Shown here: positions 8,737 to 14,943 of the stretch, one piece after another
Layout of the letters: each line of letters opens with the position of its first letter
How positions within the stretch are numbered: the stretch's first letter is position 1
Origin: an uncultured Myxococcales bacterium
GTDB lineage: Bacteria; Myxococcota_A; Polyangia; Polyangiales; Polyangiaceae
Direction: 5' to 3'
NCBI GenBank assembly: GCA_937949945.1
Contig: CALFEQ010000172.1
Location: 1-14,943 of the forward strand
Length of the DNA: 14,943 bases
The notes under the pieces: model-generated
The model's input: only the letters and a program-made list of their open reading frames with translations
What the model was told of the DNA's origin: nothing
Databases searched by the model: none
Made by a program: the position numbers and the translations under genes

Positions 8737-9984
8737 GTGCGTGCGGCCGTCGCGATCCTCGGCCTCGCTCTCACGCTCGCCGGAGCGCTCGGCTGCCGGA
8801 ACAACACGCTGCTCGACTTCGCGATGGCGAGCGCACCGCGCGCGTCCGCCGCGCTCGAGCGGATCGGACCGTGGGAGCTGCTCGCAGGCGATCTGCACGC
8901 GCACGTGCTGCCGCCCGACGCGCCGTACCACGTCTCGCGCGGGCTCCTCGAGACGGTGCGCATCGCCCGCGAGGAGCACCTCGATTTCGTCGTCCTCACG
9001 CCGCACGTGCCGGCGCGGTTCTTCCTCCTCCCGGAGAAGCGCGAGTGGGTGCGGGGGACGCAGCGCGTCCTGCAGGCGCAGATCGACGCGATCACCCGCA
9101 ACGGCACCGACACGAGCATCCTGCTCGTGGCCGGCATGGAGTACACCGATCATCGATTCGGACACGTCGGGCTCGCCTTCGCGGACGTCGACGCCGTGCT
9201 CGACGAGCTGCCCGTCGGCGACCTCGCGGATCGCCCCGAGCTCTTCTTCGAGCGATGGCAGGCGCACGGCGGCATCGCGACGATCAACCATCCCGTCCTC
9301 CGCCCCATCGCGACCGCGCCGGTACGCGAGCTCCGCGCCGATCTCTCCTGGCGCGGCTTCCCCCTTCCGGGCTCCGCCGAGCGCACGCCCGTCGCGCCGG
9401 AGATCCGTTGGCTCAGCGAGAACGCGCAGACGATCGAGACGCACAACGCCAGCGTCGAGCACCTGCGCGATCAGTTCTTCATGCCCGACCGCGACTGGAC
9501 GCTCCGCGAGGCGACGTACCTGCTCGATCGCGAGGCGCGCAGACAGCGCCGTCGGATCACGCCGGTCGGAGGCTCGGACAGCCACGGCCTGTGGCTCCGC
9601 CCGACGACCTGGGTGCTCGCGTCGGAGCGCTCGACCGCGGCGCTGCGCGACGCGATCGTCGCCGGGCGCACCTGCGTTCGCGGGCCGGAGGCATGCCTGC
9701 TCGAGGTGCGCGCCGGCGACGGCGCGTCTCATTCCGTCGGCGCATCGATCGCCACGACCGCTCCCGTCCGCGCGATTTCGGCGCGTTCTCTTCGCGGATC
9801 GGCGACGTGGTACGTCAACGGCGTCGCGTCCGCCCGAAGCCGCCCCGGTGAGACGATCTCGCTCCCGATGTCGGGCCGCTGCTCGCTCGTCCGCGCCGCC
9901 GTCGGACGGAGCGTGTCGGCGCCCATCTACGTCGACTGCCCGTGGGCGGACACGCCGCGGGACGCGACGCTCAAGGATGGATGA
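8737..9984 (+). CDS. PHP-type (CehA/McbA-like) metallohydrolase lipoprotein
   Basis: A 415-residue exported metal-dependent hydrolase. A short signal peptide ends at C20 (GALGC), predicting lipidation. The PHP-domain metal ligands appear in order: GDLHAH with H54/H56, H90 after LDFVVLT, E135 in AGMEY with HxxG close by, H185 in INHP, H236 in ETHN, and D281/H283 in GSDSHG. The last 100 or so residues (about 315-405) look like a small beta-sandwich, with WYVNG and paired cysteines. Relatives hydrolyse phosphoesters or, in CehA and McbA, carbamate and other esters; the substrate here is unknown. The start is a GTG with an ideal ribosome site. It follows the aminotransferase with a single intervening base and overlaps the convergent cytochrome gene by 14 bp. 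Confidence 0.9.
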   Translation: MRAAVAILGLALTLAGALGCRNNTLLDFAMASAPRASAALERIGPWELLAGDLHAHVLPPDAPYHVSRGLLETVRIAREEHLDFVVLTPHVPARFFLLPEKREWVRGTQRVLQAQIDAITRNGTDTSILLVAGMEYTDHRFGHVGLAFADVDAVLDELPVGDLADRPELFFERWQAHGGIATINHPVLRPIATAPVRELRADLSWRGFPLPGSAERTPVAPEIRWLSENAQTIETHNASVEHLRDQFFMPDRDWTLREATYLLDREARRQRRRITPVGGSDSHGLWLRPTTWVLASERSTAALRDAIVAGRTCVRGPEACLLEVRAGDGASHSVGASIATTAPVRAISARSLRGSATWYVNGVASARSRPGETISLPMSGRCSLVRAAVGRSVSAPIYVDCPWADTPRDATLKDG

Positions 9985-10474
9985 CGACCGAAGGCGCCGT
10001 CGATGCGTCGAGGCGCTTGCTGCCCAGGTCGACGCCGTTCGCCTTCAGGTCGAATGCGAGGATCGCCCAGTACTGATCCTCGGTGAGCTTCCCCGCCTCC
10101 CCCGGCGGCATCGTCGCGACGACGAACGACGCGACGTCGGCGGCGGTGCGGAACTGCTGCTTGCGGTGCTTCGCGCCCTTCGGCGGATCGAGCGGCAGCG
10201 CGCCCTGCGAGACGCCCACGAGGCGAGGCGCGTCTCCGCCCTCGCCGCTCGCGCCGTGGCAGGAGGCGCAGTGCTCGGCGTACAGCCTCTGCCCCTCCGC
10301 CGCCTGCGCGTCGAACGTCGCGCCGGCCTCTGCGGACGCTCCCTTCGGCGTCGAGGACTCCGCCGCGGTCGCGGTCTCGGTGACGGGGTGCTCGGGCGGG
10401 GGCGTCTGCCCGCCGCACGCGATGAACGAAGCCATGGCCGCGACCCACGCGGCGACCGTCGTCTTCGAGCTCAT
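9971..10474 (-). CDS. Lipoprotein class I cytochrome c
   Basis: A 167-residue exported electron carrier. The signal peptide ends at C20 (FIAC), suggesting a lipid anchor, followed by a Pro/Thr/Ala-rich linker to about residue 52. One mono-haem domain follows: CASCHG (69-74) gives the covalent haem site with H73 as proximal ligand, and M122 in ATMPPGE is the likely distal ligand. YWAILAF is the usual C-terminal helix. GAGGAG sits 6 nt before the ATG at 10474. It lies 104 bp downstream of the sigma-factor gene on the same strand, with two hairpins between. A partner (oxidase, reductase or dehydrogenase) is not in the window. Haem ligation is seen; the role as a small electron shuttle at the membrane is inferred. 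Confidence 0.9.
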   Translation of the reverse strand: MSSKTTVAAWVAAMASFIACGGQTPPPEHPVTETATAAESSTPKGASAEAGATFDAQAAEGQRLYAEHCASCHGASGEGGDAPRLVGVSQGALPLDPPKGAKHRKQQFRTAADVASFVVATMPPGEAGKLTEDQYWAILAFDLKANGVDLGSKRLDASTAPSVVIHP

Positions 10475-10500
10475 GATGGTCTCCTCGTTCGTGATCCGCG

Positions 10501-10517
10501 TCGTCGCCTCGCGACGA
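10501..10517 (-). repeat. Perfect stem-loop before the cytochrome gene
   Basis: TCGTCGC (10501-10507) and GCGACGA (10511-10517) form a 7-bp stem with a 3-nt loop, 26 bp upstream of the cytochrome start. There is no T-tract, so it is not a classical terminator. It could be an mRNA-processing or stability element or an operator. Confidence 0.4.
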
Positions 10518-10540
10518 AGCAGGTGGTCGTCTCCTCCCGG

Positions 10541-10555
10541 CTCGCCTCGGGCGAG
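10541..10555 (-). repeat. Perfect stem-loop after the sigma-factor gene
   Basis: CTCGCC (10541-10546) and GGCGAG (10550-10555) form a 6-bp GC-rich stem with a 3-nt loop, 23 bp downstream of the sigma-factor stop codon. It may attenuate transcription or protect the 3' end of the upstream message; no T-run follows on the minus strand. Confidence 0.4.
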
Positions 10556-10578
10556 CGAGGAGGGTTGGCTTTCGTCTC

Positions 10579-11244
10579 TCAGCGCTCCGCGTCGCAGCCG
10601 ATCCGCCGGAGGACCGCGGCGACGACGCGATCGCAGCGCGGGGCCTCGAACGGGAAGGTGCTCGTCACCTTCGGCTCGAGCTCGGCGAGGATCGCCTCCT
10701 GGAGACGTCCGCGGGCGCGGTGGAGCCGGGTCTTCACCGTCTCCTCCGGGATCCCGAGGCAAGCGGCCGTCTCGGCGCCGCTCAGCTCCTCCACCGCACG
10801 CAGCACGAAGACGGCGCGGAAGTCGTCGGGCAGCGCGGCGATCGCTCGCTCGAGCACCGCGCGGATCTCGACGTCACTCGCGTTCTGCTCGGGTGTCGTC
10901 GGACTGCTCTGGTGCATGGCGTGCTCTTCGTTCGCCAGGTCGAGCGGCTCGTGAGCCCGCGCGCGCCGGACACGGGCGAGCGCCTCGTGGACCGCGATGC
11001 GCGTGAGCCACGTGGAGAACTTGGCCCGATGGTCGAAGTCGCGGAGGTGCGTGTACGCGCGGACGTAGGCGTCCTGCATCACGTCCTCGGCCTCGCGATC
11101 GTCGCGCAGGATCGCGCGCGCGGCGCGGTAGATGCGCCGGTTGTTGCGCCGCATGAGCTGCTCGAAGAGGCGGGTCTCGCCCTCGAGCACGCGAACGACG
11201 ATCTGCTCGTCCGTGAGCTGCGTGACGTCTGGAGGCGTGGTCAT
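10579..11244 (-). CDS. RNA polymerase sigma-70 family (ECF-type) factor
   Basis: A 221-residue group-IV sigma factor. Region 2 spans about 25-95, with the -10 recognition helix around EAEDVMQDAYVRAYTHL and FSTWLTRIAVHEAL. Region 4 spans about 127-182, with LPDDFRAVFVLRAVEELSG and the helix-turn-helix IPEETVKTRLHRARGRL. Regions 1.1 and 3 are absent, as expected for ECF factors. The C-terminal tail beyond region 4 (about 190-221) contains C204 in PRCDRVVAAVLRRI and C217; this tail recurs in some proteobacterial sigma factors. Start ATG 11244 is preferred over 11271 because the extra residues look unrelated. No anti-sigma factor is adjacent: the gene downstream on the same strand encodes a cytochrome c, and upstream is a divergent membrane protein. 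The signal and regulon are unknown. Confidence 0.92.
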   Translation of the reverse strand: MTTPPDVTQLTDEQIVVRVLEGETRLFEQLMRRNNRRIYRAARAILRDDREAEDVMQDAYVRAYTHLRDFDHRAKFSTWLTRIAVHEALARVRRARAHEPLDLANEEHAMHQSSPTTPEQNASDVEIRAVLERAIAALPDDFRAVFVLRAVEELSGAETAACLGIPEETVKTRLHRARGRLQEAILAELEPKVTSTFPFEAPRCDRVVAAVLRRIGCDAER

Positions 11245-11293
11245 GAATCGTGTCGATCTTCGGGTCGGCACGACAATCGAGTCACGTGGGCCT

Positions 11294-11316
11294 CCGGGGT
11301 TCCCCAGATTTTTTCT
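11294..11316 (+). terminator. Hairpin plus T-run in the sigma/membrane-protein gap
   Basis: CCGGGGTTCCCCAG is followed by ATTTTTTCT in the plus direction. The stem is short (3-4 GC pairs with a tight loop) but it is the only T6 tract in a non-coding part of the window. It lies in the 221-bp divergent gap between the sigma factor and the DUF5924/DUF2914 gene, where a plus-strand terminator would act as a leader attenuator or stop antisense transcription. The rest of 11245-11465 shows no gene. Confidence 0.35.
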
Positions 11317-11465
11317 CGAGGGCGCGCGGCCGGATGCCGCTCGGGGGCGTCCCGCCGGAGCTCTGCGGCCGAGCGCGAGCGCGGCCGCGCGCTCTGCGAC
11401 CGTGCCCGAGGATCGAAGGTCGTTCGGTATGCCCCCGAGCGGACGCCGGATTATCCTCCTCCCTC

Positions 11466-12620
11466 GTGGCGATCGGGCAGAGCACCGGCCCCGGCGGGCA
11501 GAGCCCGGCGCCCGCCGGCGGGGCTTCGGGCGGGCGGACGGCGAACACGCGGGTCGTCGTGGATCCCGTGCCGTTCGCGCCGACGCTGCGCGACCGGGTC
11601 CGGTCGTTCCTCCGCAAGCACGGCAGGAAGCTCTGGTGGCTGCACTCCGCCTACGCGCTCGGCCTCGGCATCACCGTGGTCGCATTCGCGCAGAAAGGCT
11701 TCGAGCACGCACGATGGCTCGCCATTTCCGTCGGCGCGGCGTGGCTGCTCGTCGTCCTCTTCTTCCGGCTCTTCGGATCGGGACGCGATCAAGCGCACGT
11801 CCACGCGGCAGGCCCGAAGGTGAAGCTCCGGTTCTTCGCGATGACGTACGTGCTGAAGAACCTGTACCAGGGCATGCTCTTCTTCCTTCTGCCCTTCTAC
11901 TGGAAGTCGACGACCTTCTGGGCTCCGAACTCCTGGTTCGTCGTCCTGCTCGGCATCTGCGCGCTGCTCTCCACGCTCGACATCGTCTTCGATCGCGTCG
12001 TCTTCCGATTCCGCGCGCTCGCGTCGGTGTTCCACGGCGTCGCCCTCTTCGGCTGCCTCAACCTCGTGGTCCCCGCGCTCTTCCCGGACACGCGCACGCT
12101 CTACTCGCTGCTCGTGGCGACCGCGATCACCGTCGTCGGCTTCTGGACGATCCACGTGAACCTGGCCACCTTGCGCGACCGCCGCTGGATCGCGCTCTTC
12201 GTCCTCAGCGCCGGCGCGGCGCTCGCGCTCGTCTACGCGGGCCGCACGGCGATCCCGCCGGTGCCGATGTACGTCTCTCACGGCGCCGTCGGCCCGATCG
12301 TCTTGCCCGACGGGCGGCTCGGGATGGTCGTGCGCGAGCTCCACCCGTCCGTCATCGACAAGCTCCTCGCGATCACCGACGTCGTCGTCCCCGGCGGCAA
12401 GGGAGATCGACTGGTCCACGTGTGGCGACACGACGGCGTCGAGGTGCACCGCGCGACGGAGACGACGTCCCGGGTCGACGGCCCGGAGGGCACGGTCCGC
12501 CTCCGTTCGGGCCTGACGGGACGCGAGCTGCCGAAGCACCTCGTCGGAAGCTGGTCCGTCGACGTGGAGACGCAAGACGGCCAGCTCGTCGGACGTGTCG
12601 GATTCCTCGTCACCGAATGA
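11466..12620 (+). CDS. DUF5924/DUF2914 polytopic membrane protein
   Basis: A protein of about 384 residues. An Ala/Gly/Pro-rich N terminus is followed by several membrane helices (near 57-76, 84-103, 126-146, 157-175, 186-206, 212-232 and 241-259) and a C-terminal soluble domain (about 265-384). Segments such as WWLHSAYALGLG, MTYVLKNLYQGMLFFLLPFYW and LSTLDIVFDRVVF match my memory of DUF5924. The tail, with VHVWRHDG, VRLRSGLTGRELPKHLVGSWSVDV and a final GFLV strand, fits DUF2914. The function of both families is unknown. The GTG at 11466 is chosen because the preceding open frame from 11250 reads through a T-run hairpin and has Arg-rich low-quality sequence; no clear ribosome site supports any start, so the exact N terminus is uncertain. 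Confidence 0.85.
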   Translation: MAIGQSTGPGGQSPAPAGGASGGRTANTRVVVDPVPFAPTLRDRVRSFLRKHGRKLWWLHSAYALGLGITVVAFAQKGFEHARWLAISVGAAWLLVVLFFRLFGSGRDQAHVHAAGPKVKLRFFAMTYVLKNLYQGMLFFLLPFYWKSTTFWAPNSWFVVLLGICALLSTLDIVFDRVVFRFRALASVFHGVALFGCLNLVVPALFPDTRTLYSLLVATAITVVGFWTIHVNLATLRDRRWIALFVLSAGAALALVYAGRTAIPPVPMYVSHGAVGPIVLPDGRLGMVVRELHPSVIDKLLAITDVVVPGGKGDRLVHVWRHDGVEVHRATETTSRVDGPEGTVRLRSGLTGRELPKHLVGSWSVDVETQDGQLVGRVGFLVTE

Positions 12621-12668
12621 GACGAATGGACCTCGCGCACGGGCCCGAGCGGACTTAGGTTCCGCGCG

Positions 12669-12968
12669 ATGCGACGCTCCGCCTCTCGTCCACGGCTCGG
12701 CTGGTTCGCCGCCCTCGCCCGCTACTACAAGGACCCCTCCGCTTCGATCTTCGGCAAGCTCCTGGTCCTGCTCGCCGTCGTCTACGTGATCGTGCCGACG
12801 GACCTCGTCCCCGATGTGCCGATCATCGGCTGGCTGGACGACATCGGCGTGATGGGTCTCGCGACCGCATGGCTCGCCCGCGTCGTCGCCCGTTATCGAA
12901 GGAAAGAAGAAGCTCTACCGGAAGGCTCGAGCGAGGTCGCGCGTAGACCGTTCTCGGTGAGCCCCTGA
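12669..12968 (+). CDS. YkvA-like DUF1232 membrane protein
   Basis: A 99-residue protein with the DUF1232 signature: one hydrophobic helix (KLLVLLAVVYVIVPTDLVPD, about 36-55) followed by IGWLDDIGVMGLATAWL (58-74). The conserved P-x-DL-x-PD and DD motifs define the family. A charged C-terminal tail rich in Arg and Glu follows. Members are small predicted membrane proteins of unknown role in bacteria and plants. It starts 48 bp after the DUF5924/DUF2914 gene on the same strand and may be co-transcribed with it. The ribosome site is poor (TTAGG about 10 nt upstream). Confidence 0.85.
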   Translation: MRRSASRPRLGWFAALARYYKDPSASIFGKLLVLLAVVYVIVPTDLVPDVPIIGWLDDIGVMGLATAWLARVVARYRRKEEALPEGSSEVARRPFSVSP

Positions 12969-12996
12969 ACCGGAAGGACACGAAAGCGCGCGCAGC

Positions 12997-13024
12997 TTGC
13001 GATGTTCTGCAAAAGCTCTACCCT
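12997..13024 (+). promoter_or_regulatory. Possible promoter for the TM2 gene
   Basis: TTGCGA (12997-13002) and TACCCT (13019-13024), 16 bp apart, loosely match -35 and -10 elements within the 122-bp gap upstream of the TM2 gene. A low-GC stretch (GATGTTCTGCAAAAGCT) lies between them. Weak support only. Confidence 0.25.
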
Positions 13025-13090
13025 CGTCGATCGCGCCCCGAGAGGCGAGACGCGCGCCAAACTCCGTAACAGCAGAGGAGCAAAACGAGC

Positions 13091-13501
13091 ATGAACTACC
13101 CTCCGAACGCCCCCCCTCCCGGTGGATATGGTGCACCGCCGCCTCCCGGCGGATACGGACCGCCGCCCGGCGGCGGTTACGGCCCTCCACCGCCAGGCCC
13201 GCCTGGGATGGGGATGGGCCCGGGCCCGGGGATGATGGCGCCCGGCTCGCCGTACGGCGTCGATCCCGTGACCGGCATGCCGTACTCGGACAAGTCGAAG
13301 ATGGTGGCCGGCCTCCTCCAGATCTTCCTCGGGAGCTTCGGCGTGGGCCGCTTCTACACCGGTCACACCGGCATCGCGATCGCGCAGATCGCCGTCTCGT
13401 GGCTCACCTGCGGCCTCGGAGCCATCTGGCCGCTCATCGACGGCATCATGATCCTGATGGGCAAGGTGCCGGACGCGCAGGGCCGCCCGCTGCGCGACTG
13501 A
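13091..13501 (+). CDS. TM2-domain protein with Pro/Gly/Tyr-rich N terminus
   Basis: A 136-residue membrane protein. Residues 1-60 are a disordered Pro/Gly/Tyr/Met-rich head with three GGYG units (11-14, 20-23, 28-31 in GGGYG), each followed by prolines. The TM2 domain follows (about 67-125): two membrane helices with the family hallmarks LGSFGVGRFYTG (80-91), then CGLGAIWPLIDGIMILMG. TM2 proteins occur widely in bacteria and animals; their bacterial role is largely unknown. AGAGGAG (13074-13080) lies 10 nt before the ATG. The gene is convergent with the yjbQ-like gene, and a strong GC hairpin lies between the two stop codons. Confidence 0.9.
   Translation: MNYPPNAPPPGGYGAPPPPGGYGPPPGGGYGPPPPGPPGMGMGPGPGMMAPGSPYGVDPVTGMPYSDKSKMVAGLLQIFLGSFGVGRFYTGHTGIAIAQIAVSWLTCGLGAIWPLIDGIMILMGKVPDAQGRPLRD
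13119..13190 (+). repeat. Short degenerate tandem repeat encoding GGYG-Pro units
   Basis: Three related units of about 20-27 bp, each starting near CCCGG(T/C)GG, encode GGYGxPPP blocks at the start of the TM2 protein. Units differ at third positions and in length, so they have been kept at the protein level rather than being a fresh slippage product. Confidence 0.6.
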
Positions 13502-13516
13502 CGGCGGACTCCGCCG
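13502..13516. terminator. GC hairpin between convergent TM2 and yjbQ genes
   Basis: CGGCGGA and TCCGCCG face each other around a single C at 13509, folding as a 6-bp GC stem with a 3-nt loop. It occupies the 19-bp gap between two convergent stop codons. No T-tract follows on either strand, so a bidirectional transcription stop is plausible but not proven. Confidence 0.4.
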
Positions 13517-13520
13517 ACGA

Positions 13521-13940
13521 TCAGACGCCCTGCACGTGCACGACGACGTGCCGCGTGTGGGGCGTTCGTCTGTGCTCCCAGAGGTAGATCCCCTGCCACG
13601 TACCGAGGGCGAGGCGTCCGTCGCTCACGGGGATCACCTCGCTCGTGCGCGTGATCGTGGATCGGAGATGCGAGGGCATGTCGTCGATGCCCTCGGCATC
13701 GTGCTCGTAGGCGTTCTCGTCCTCGGGACAGATCCGCCCGATCCAACGCTCGAGATCGCGCCGTACGGACGGGTCCGCGTTCTCCTGGATGACGAGCGAG
13801 GCGCTCGTATGCTGCACGAACACGGTGCAGAGCCCGCATCGGACGCCGGCGACGGAGACGACGCGCTGGACCTGCGCCGTGATGTCGTGGAACGCGCGGC
13901 CCCGCGTCGAGACCGAGAGACGCTCTTGGTGCACCTTCAT
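13521..13940 (-). CDS. yjbQ: YjbQ/UPF0047 family protein
   Basis: A 139-residue single-domain protein of the usual length for UPF0047. Diagnostic blocks are CTVFVQHTSASLVIQENADP (38-57), DDMPSHLRSTI (86-96) and LGTWQGIYLWEHR (112-124); the conserved histidines at 44, 91 and 123 fit a metal or phosphate site. The E. coli member shows weak secondary thiamine phosphate synthase activity, so databases often carry that name; the physiological role is not settled. Cytosolic, with no signal peptide. It starts 69 bp downstream of the DUF2267 gene on the same strand, with GC hairpins in the gap, so co-transcription is uncertain. Confidence 0.95.
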   Translation of the reverse strand: MKVHQERLSVSTRGRAFHDITAQVQRVVSVAGVRCGLCTVFVQHTSASLVIQENADPSVRRDLERWIGRICPEDENAYEHDAEGIDDMPSHLRSTITRTSEVIPVSDGRLALGTWQGIYLWEHRRTPHTRHVVVHVQGV

Positions 13941-13958
13941 GGCGCGCAGTCTAGACCA

Positions 13959-14008
13959 GGCCCGACGCTCCGGGCCCGTTGGCCGCGCGCGACGCCAGCG
14001 CCGGCGTC
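13959..14008 (-). repeat. Two GC stem-loops downstream of the DUF2267 gene
   Basis: GACGCC/GGCGTC (13991-13996 and 14003-14008) lies immediately after the DUF2267 stop on the minus strand, and GGCCCG/CGGGCC (13959-13964 and 13971-13976) follows. Both have 6-bp stems and 6-nt loops. There are no T-runs. They may mark the 3' end of the DUF2267 message or a processing site before yjbQ. Confidence 0.35.
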
Positions 14009-14009
14009 T

Positions 14010-14861
14010 TCACGCCTCGTCCCAGAGCTCGCGTAGGTCGACGGGGAGCTGGCTCGACACGTCGTGGACGGCCTTCGTCGGGATGAGGCGCTTCAGGCCC
14101 GCGAACGTCGCATGCACGAGCGCGCGCGCCCGCGACGCGTCGACGTGCAGGTGACGGGCGACCTCGTGCAAGAGCTCGTCCCTCCCGAAGACGATGCACG
14201 GCTCGGGTCTGTGCACCATGCAACGGTCGACGAGACCGCGGAGCGACGACGGCAGCGACAAGAGGAGATCGCGCGCCTCGCCGCCGCTCAGGCGCCGAGA
14301 GAACACGCACATCACGGCCGCGAAGGCGTCGGCGGCGGTGACGTCGGGCGGCAGGTCCACCGCCCAAGCGATGTGCTCCTCGATGGCGCGCCGCGCCTCC
14401 TCGTCCGTGAGCAGCGCGGGGGTCGGCACGCTCGGGGGCGCCTCGCCGAGCCAGAGCTGCTTGAGGCCACGGGGGAGCTGCTGGGCGACGTGCGCGATGA
14501 CCTCGTCCGGGAGCTCCGCCCGGATCGCCTCGAACACGGCCTGGCACACGAGCTCCGCGTGCGCGGGCGTCACGCCGAGGTGTTCGGCGACGCGGTCGAG
14601 GAACTCGGCATGATCGAGCTTCTCTACCGGCTTCCCTTCGCGGTGGACGACGCATCGCTCGAAGAACGGGCGCACGCCCTTCGGCAAAGCCTCGAGCAGA
14701 TCGTGGGCTTCGCCCGCCGTGAGGCGCTCGGTGAGCGAGCACATCACGGCCGCGACGGCGTCGTCGACGCCGAGCTCGGGCGGGAGCGCGGACCTCTGGG
14801 CCACGGCGCTACGGACGCGCTCCGGAGCTCCGTGAGGTTCGTTCGGGCGGACGGGTCGCAT
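14010..14861 (-). CDS. Protein with two DUF2267 repeats
   Basis: A protein of about 283 residues made of two copies of DUF2267 (about 28-137 and 172-281) joined by a short Pro/Ala linker. Equivalent positions match at an offset of 144: AAVMC (37-41 and 181-185), AGEAHDLL versus GGEARDLL, LPKGVRPFFERCVVH versus LPSSLRGLVDRCMVH, and QLPRGLKQLW versus QLPVDLRELW. The family is a small all-helical, usually cytosolic domain of unknown function, often single-copy. The ATG at 14861 is used here; a TTG at 14900 and a GTG within the N terminus are alternatives. The frame stays open to the right edge, so a longer N terminus outside the window cannot be excluded. Confidence 0.85.
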   Translation of the reverse strand: MRPVRPNEPHGAPERVRSAVAQRSALPPELGVDDAVAAVMCSLTERLTAGEAHDLLEALPKGVRPFFERCVVHREGKPVEKLDHAEFLDRVAEHLGVTPAHAELVCQAVFEAIRAELPDEVIAHVAQQLPRGLKQLWLGEAPPSVPTPALLTDEEARRAIEEHIAWAVDLPPDVTAADAFAAVMCVFSRRLSGGEARDLLLSLPSSLRGLVDRCMVHRPEPCIVFGRDELLHEVARHLHVDASRARALVHATFAGLKRLIPTKAVHDVSSQLPVDLRELWDEA

Positions 14862-14943
14862 GCGACGTCGCGATGCAGGGGACGTGCACGCTGCTTCCAA
14901 GGCCGAGAACCGAGGGCCGACGAGCCAAAGCTGAGGACTGAGC

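Noticed and set aside
7836..9146. Open frame of 436 codons on the minus strand
   Set aside because: Antisense to the aminotransferase and PHP genes, with no family resemblance and low-complexity composition.
7949..10954. Open frame of 1001 codons on the plus strand
   Set aside because: It crosses the aminotransferase, PHP hydrolase, cytochrome and sigma-factor genes in a wrong frame and is composed mostly of Arg, Ala, Ser and Pro. It is a product of GC bias.
11250..11465. N-terminal extension of the DUF5924/DUF2914 protein from ATG 11250
   Set aside because: The 72 extra residues are Arg/Pro/Ser-rich, run through a hairpin with T6 tract and do not resemble the family, so the GTG at 11466 is preferred. 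The true start remains uncertain.
13119..13190. Possible CRISPR-like or satellite repeat
   Set aside because: The units are in frame, encode GGYG-Pro blocks, lack spacers and are only about 20-27 bp long, so they are coding repeats.

Overview
The window is a high-GC bacterial chromosome segment with dense, GC-rich third codon positions, several GTG starts and no RNA genes, CRISPR arrays or transposases that I can see. A run of small lipoproteins suggests the phylum Myxococcota (Polyangiales-like): LamG lipoproteins with a CS-x-LVD motif straight after the lipidated cysteine, a DUF5924/DUF2914 membrane protein, and a stand-alone NRPS-like reductase. This placement is inference from protein style; no marker gene is present.

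Layout, left to right. 1-257 is a non-coding leader with an AT-richer patch, an odd palindrome and a terminator-like hairpin. 258-3371 (+) is the main gene: a single-module adenylation-thiolation-reductase (A-T-R) enzyme. By manual alignment its specificity residues read D-A-F-F-L-G-V-T-F-K, which points to a branched aliphatic amino acid released as an aldehyde or alcohol. A minus-strand cluster follows (3385-6150): a DUF4286-type small protein, two tandemly duplicated LamG-domain lipoproteins, and a 145-residue unknown that looks like a small beta-barrel. A divergent single-HKD phospholipase-D-like protein with a cysteine tail (6208-6879, +) converges, with overlap, on a conserved lipoprotein (6824-7450, -).

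7545-9984 (+) is a tightly coupled pair: a fold-type-I PLP aminotransferase and a lipoprotein PHP-type (CehA/McbA-like) metallohydrolase. Convergent to it on the minus strand are an RNA polymerase sigma-70/ECF factor (10579-11244) and, downstream of it, a lipoprotein c-type cytochrome (9971-10474). Two perfect hairpins lie between them. Rightwards come a DUF5924/DUF2914 polytopic membrane protein (11466-12620, +), a DUF1232/YkvA-like membrane protein (12669-12968, +) and a TM2-domain protein with a Pro/Gly/Tyr-rich repeat head (13091-13501, +). Facing these are a YjbQ/UPF0047 protein (13521-13940, -) and a protein with two DUF2267 repeats (14010-14861, -).

Most of the window is housekeeping or cell-envelope accessory sequence. 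The most interesting elements are the orphan A-T-R enzyme, the sigma factor/cytochrome pair without an obvious anti-sigma factor, the aminotransferase that lacks the usual C-terminal substrate arginine, and the duplicated LamG lipoproteins. No large multi-gene novel system is evident.
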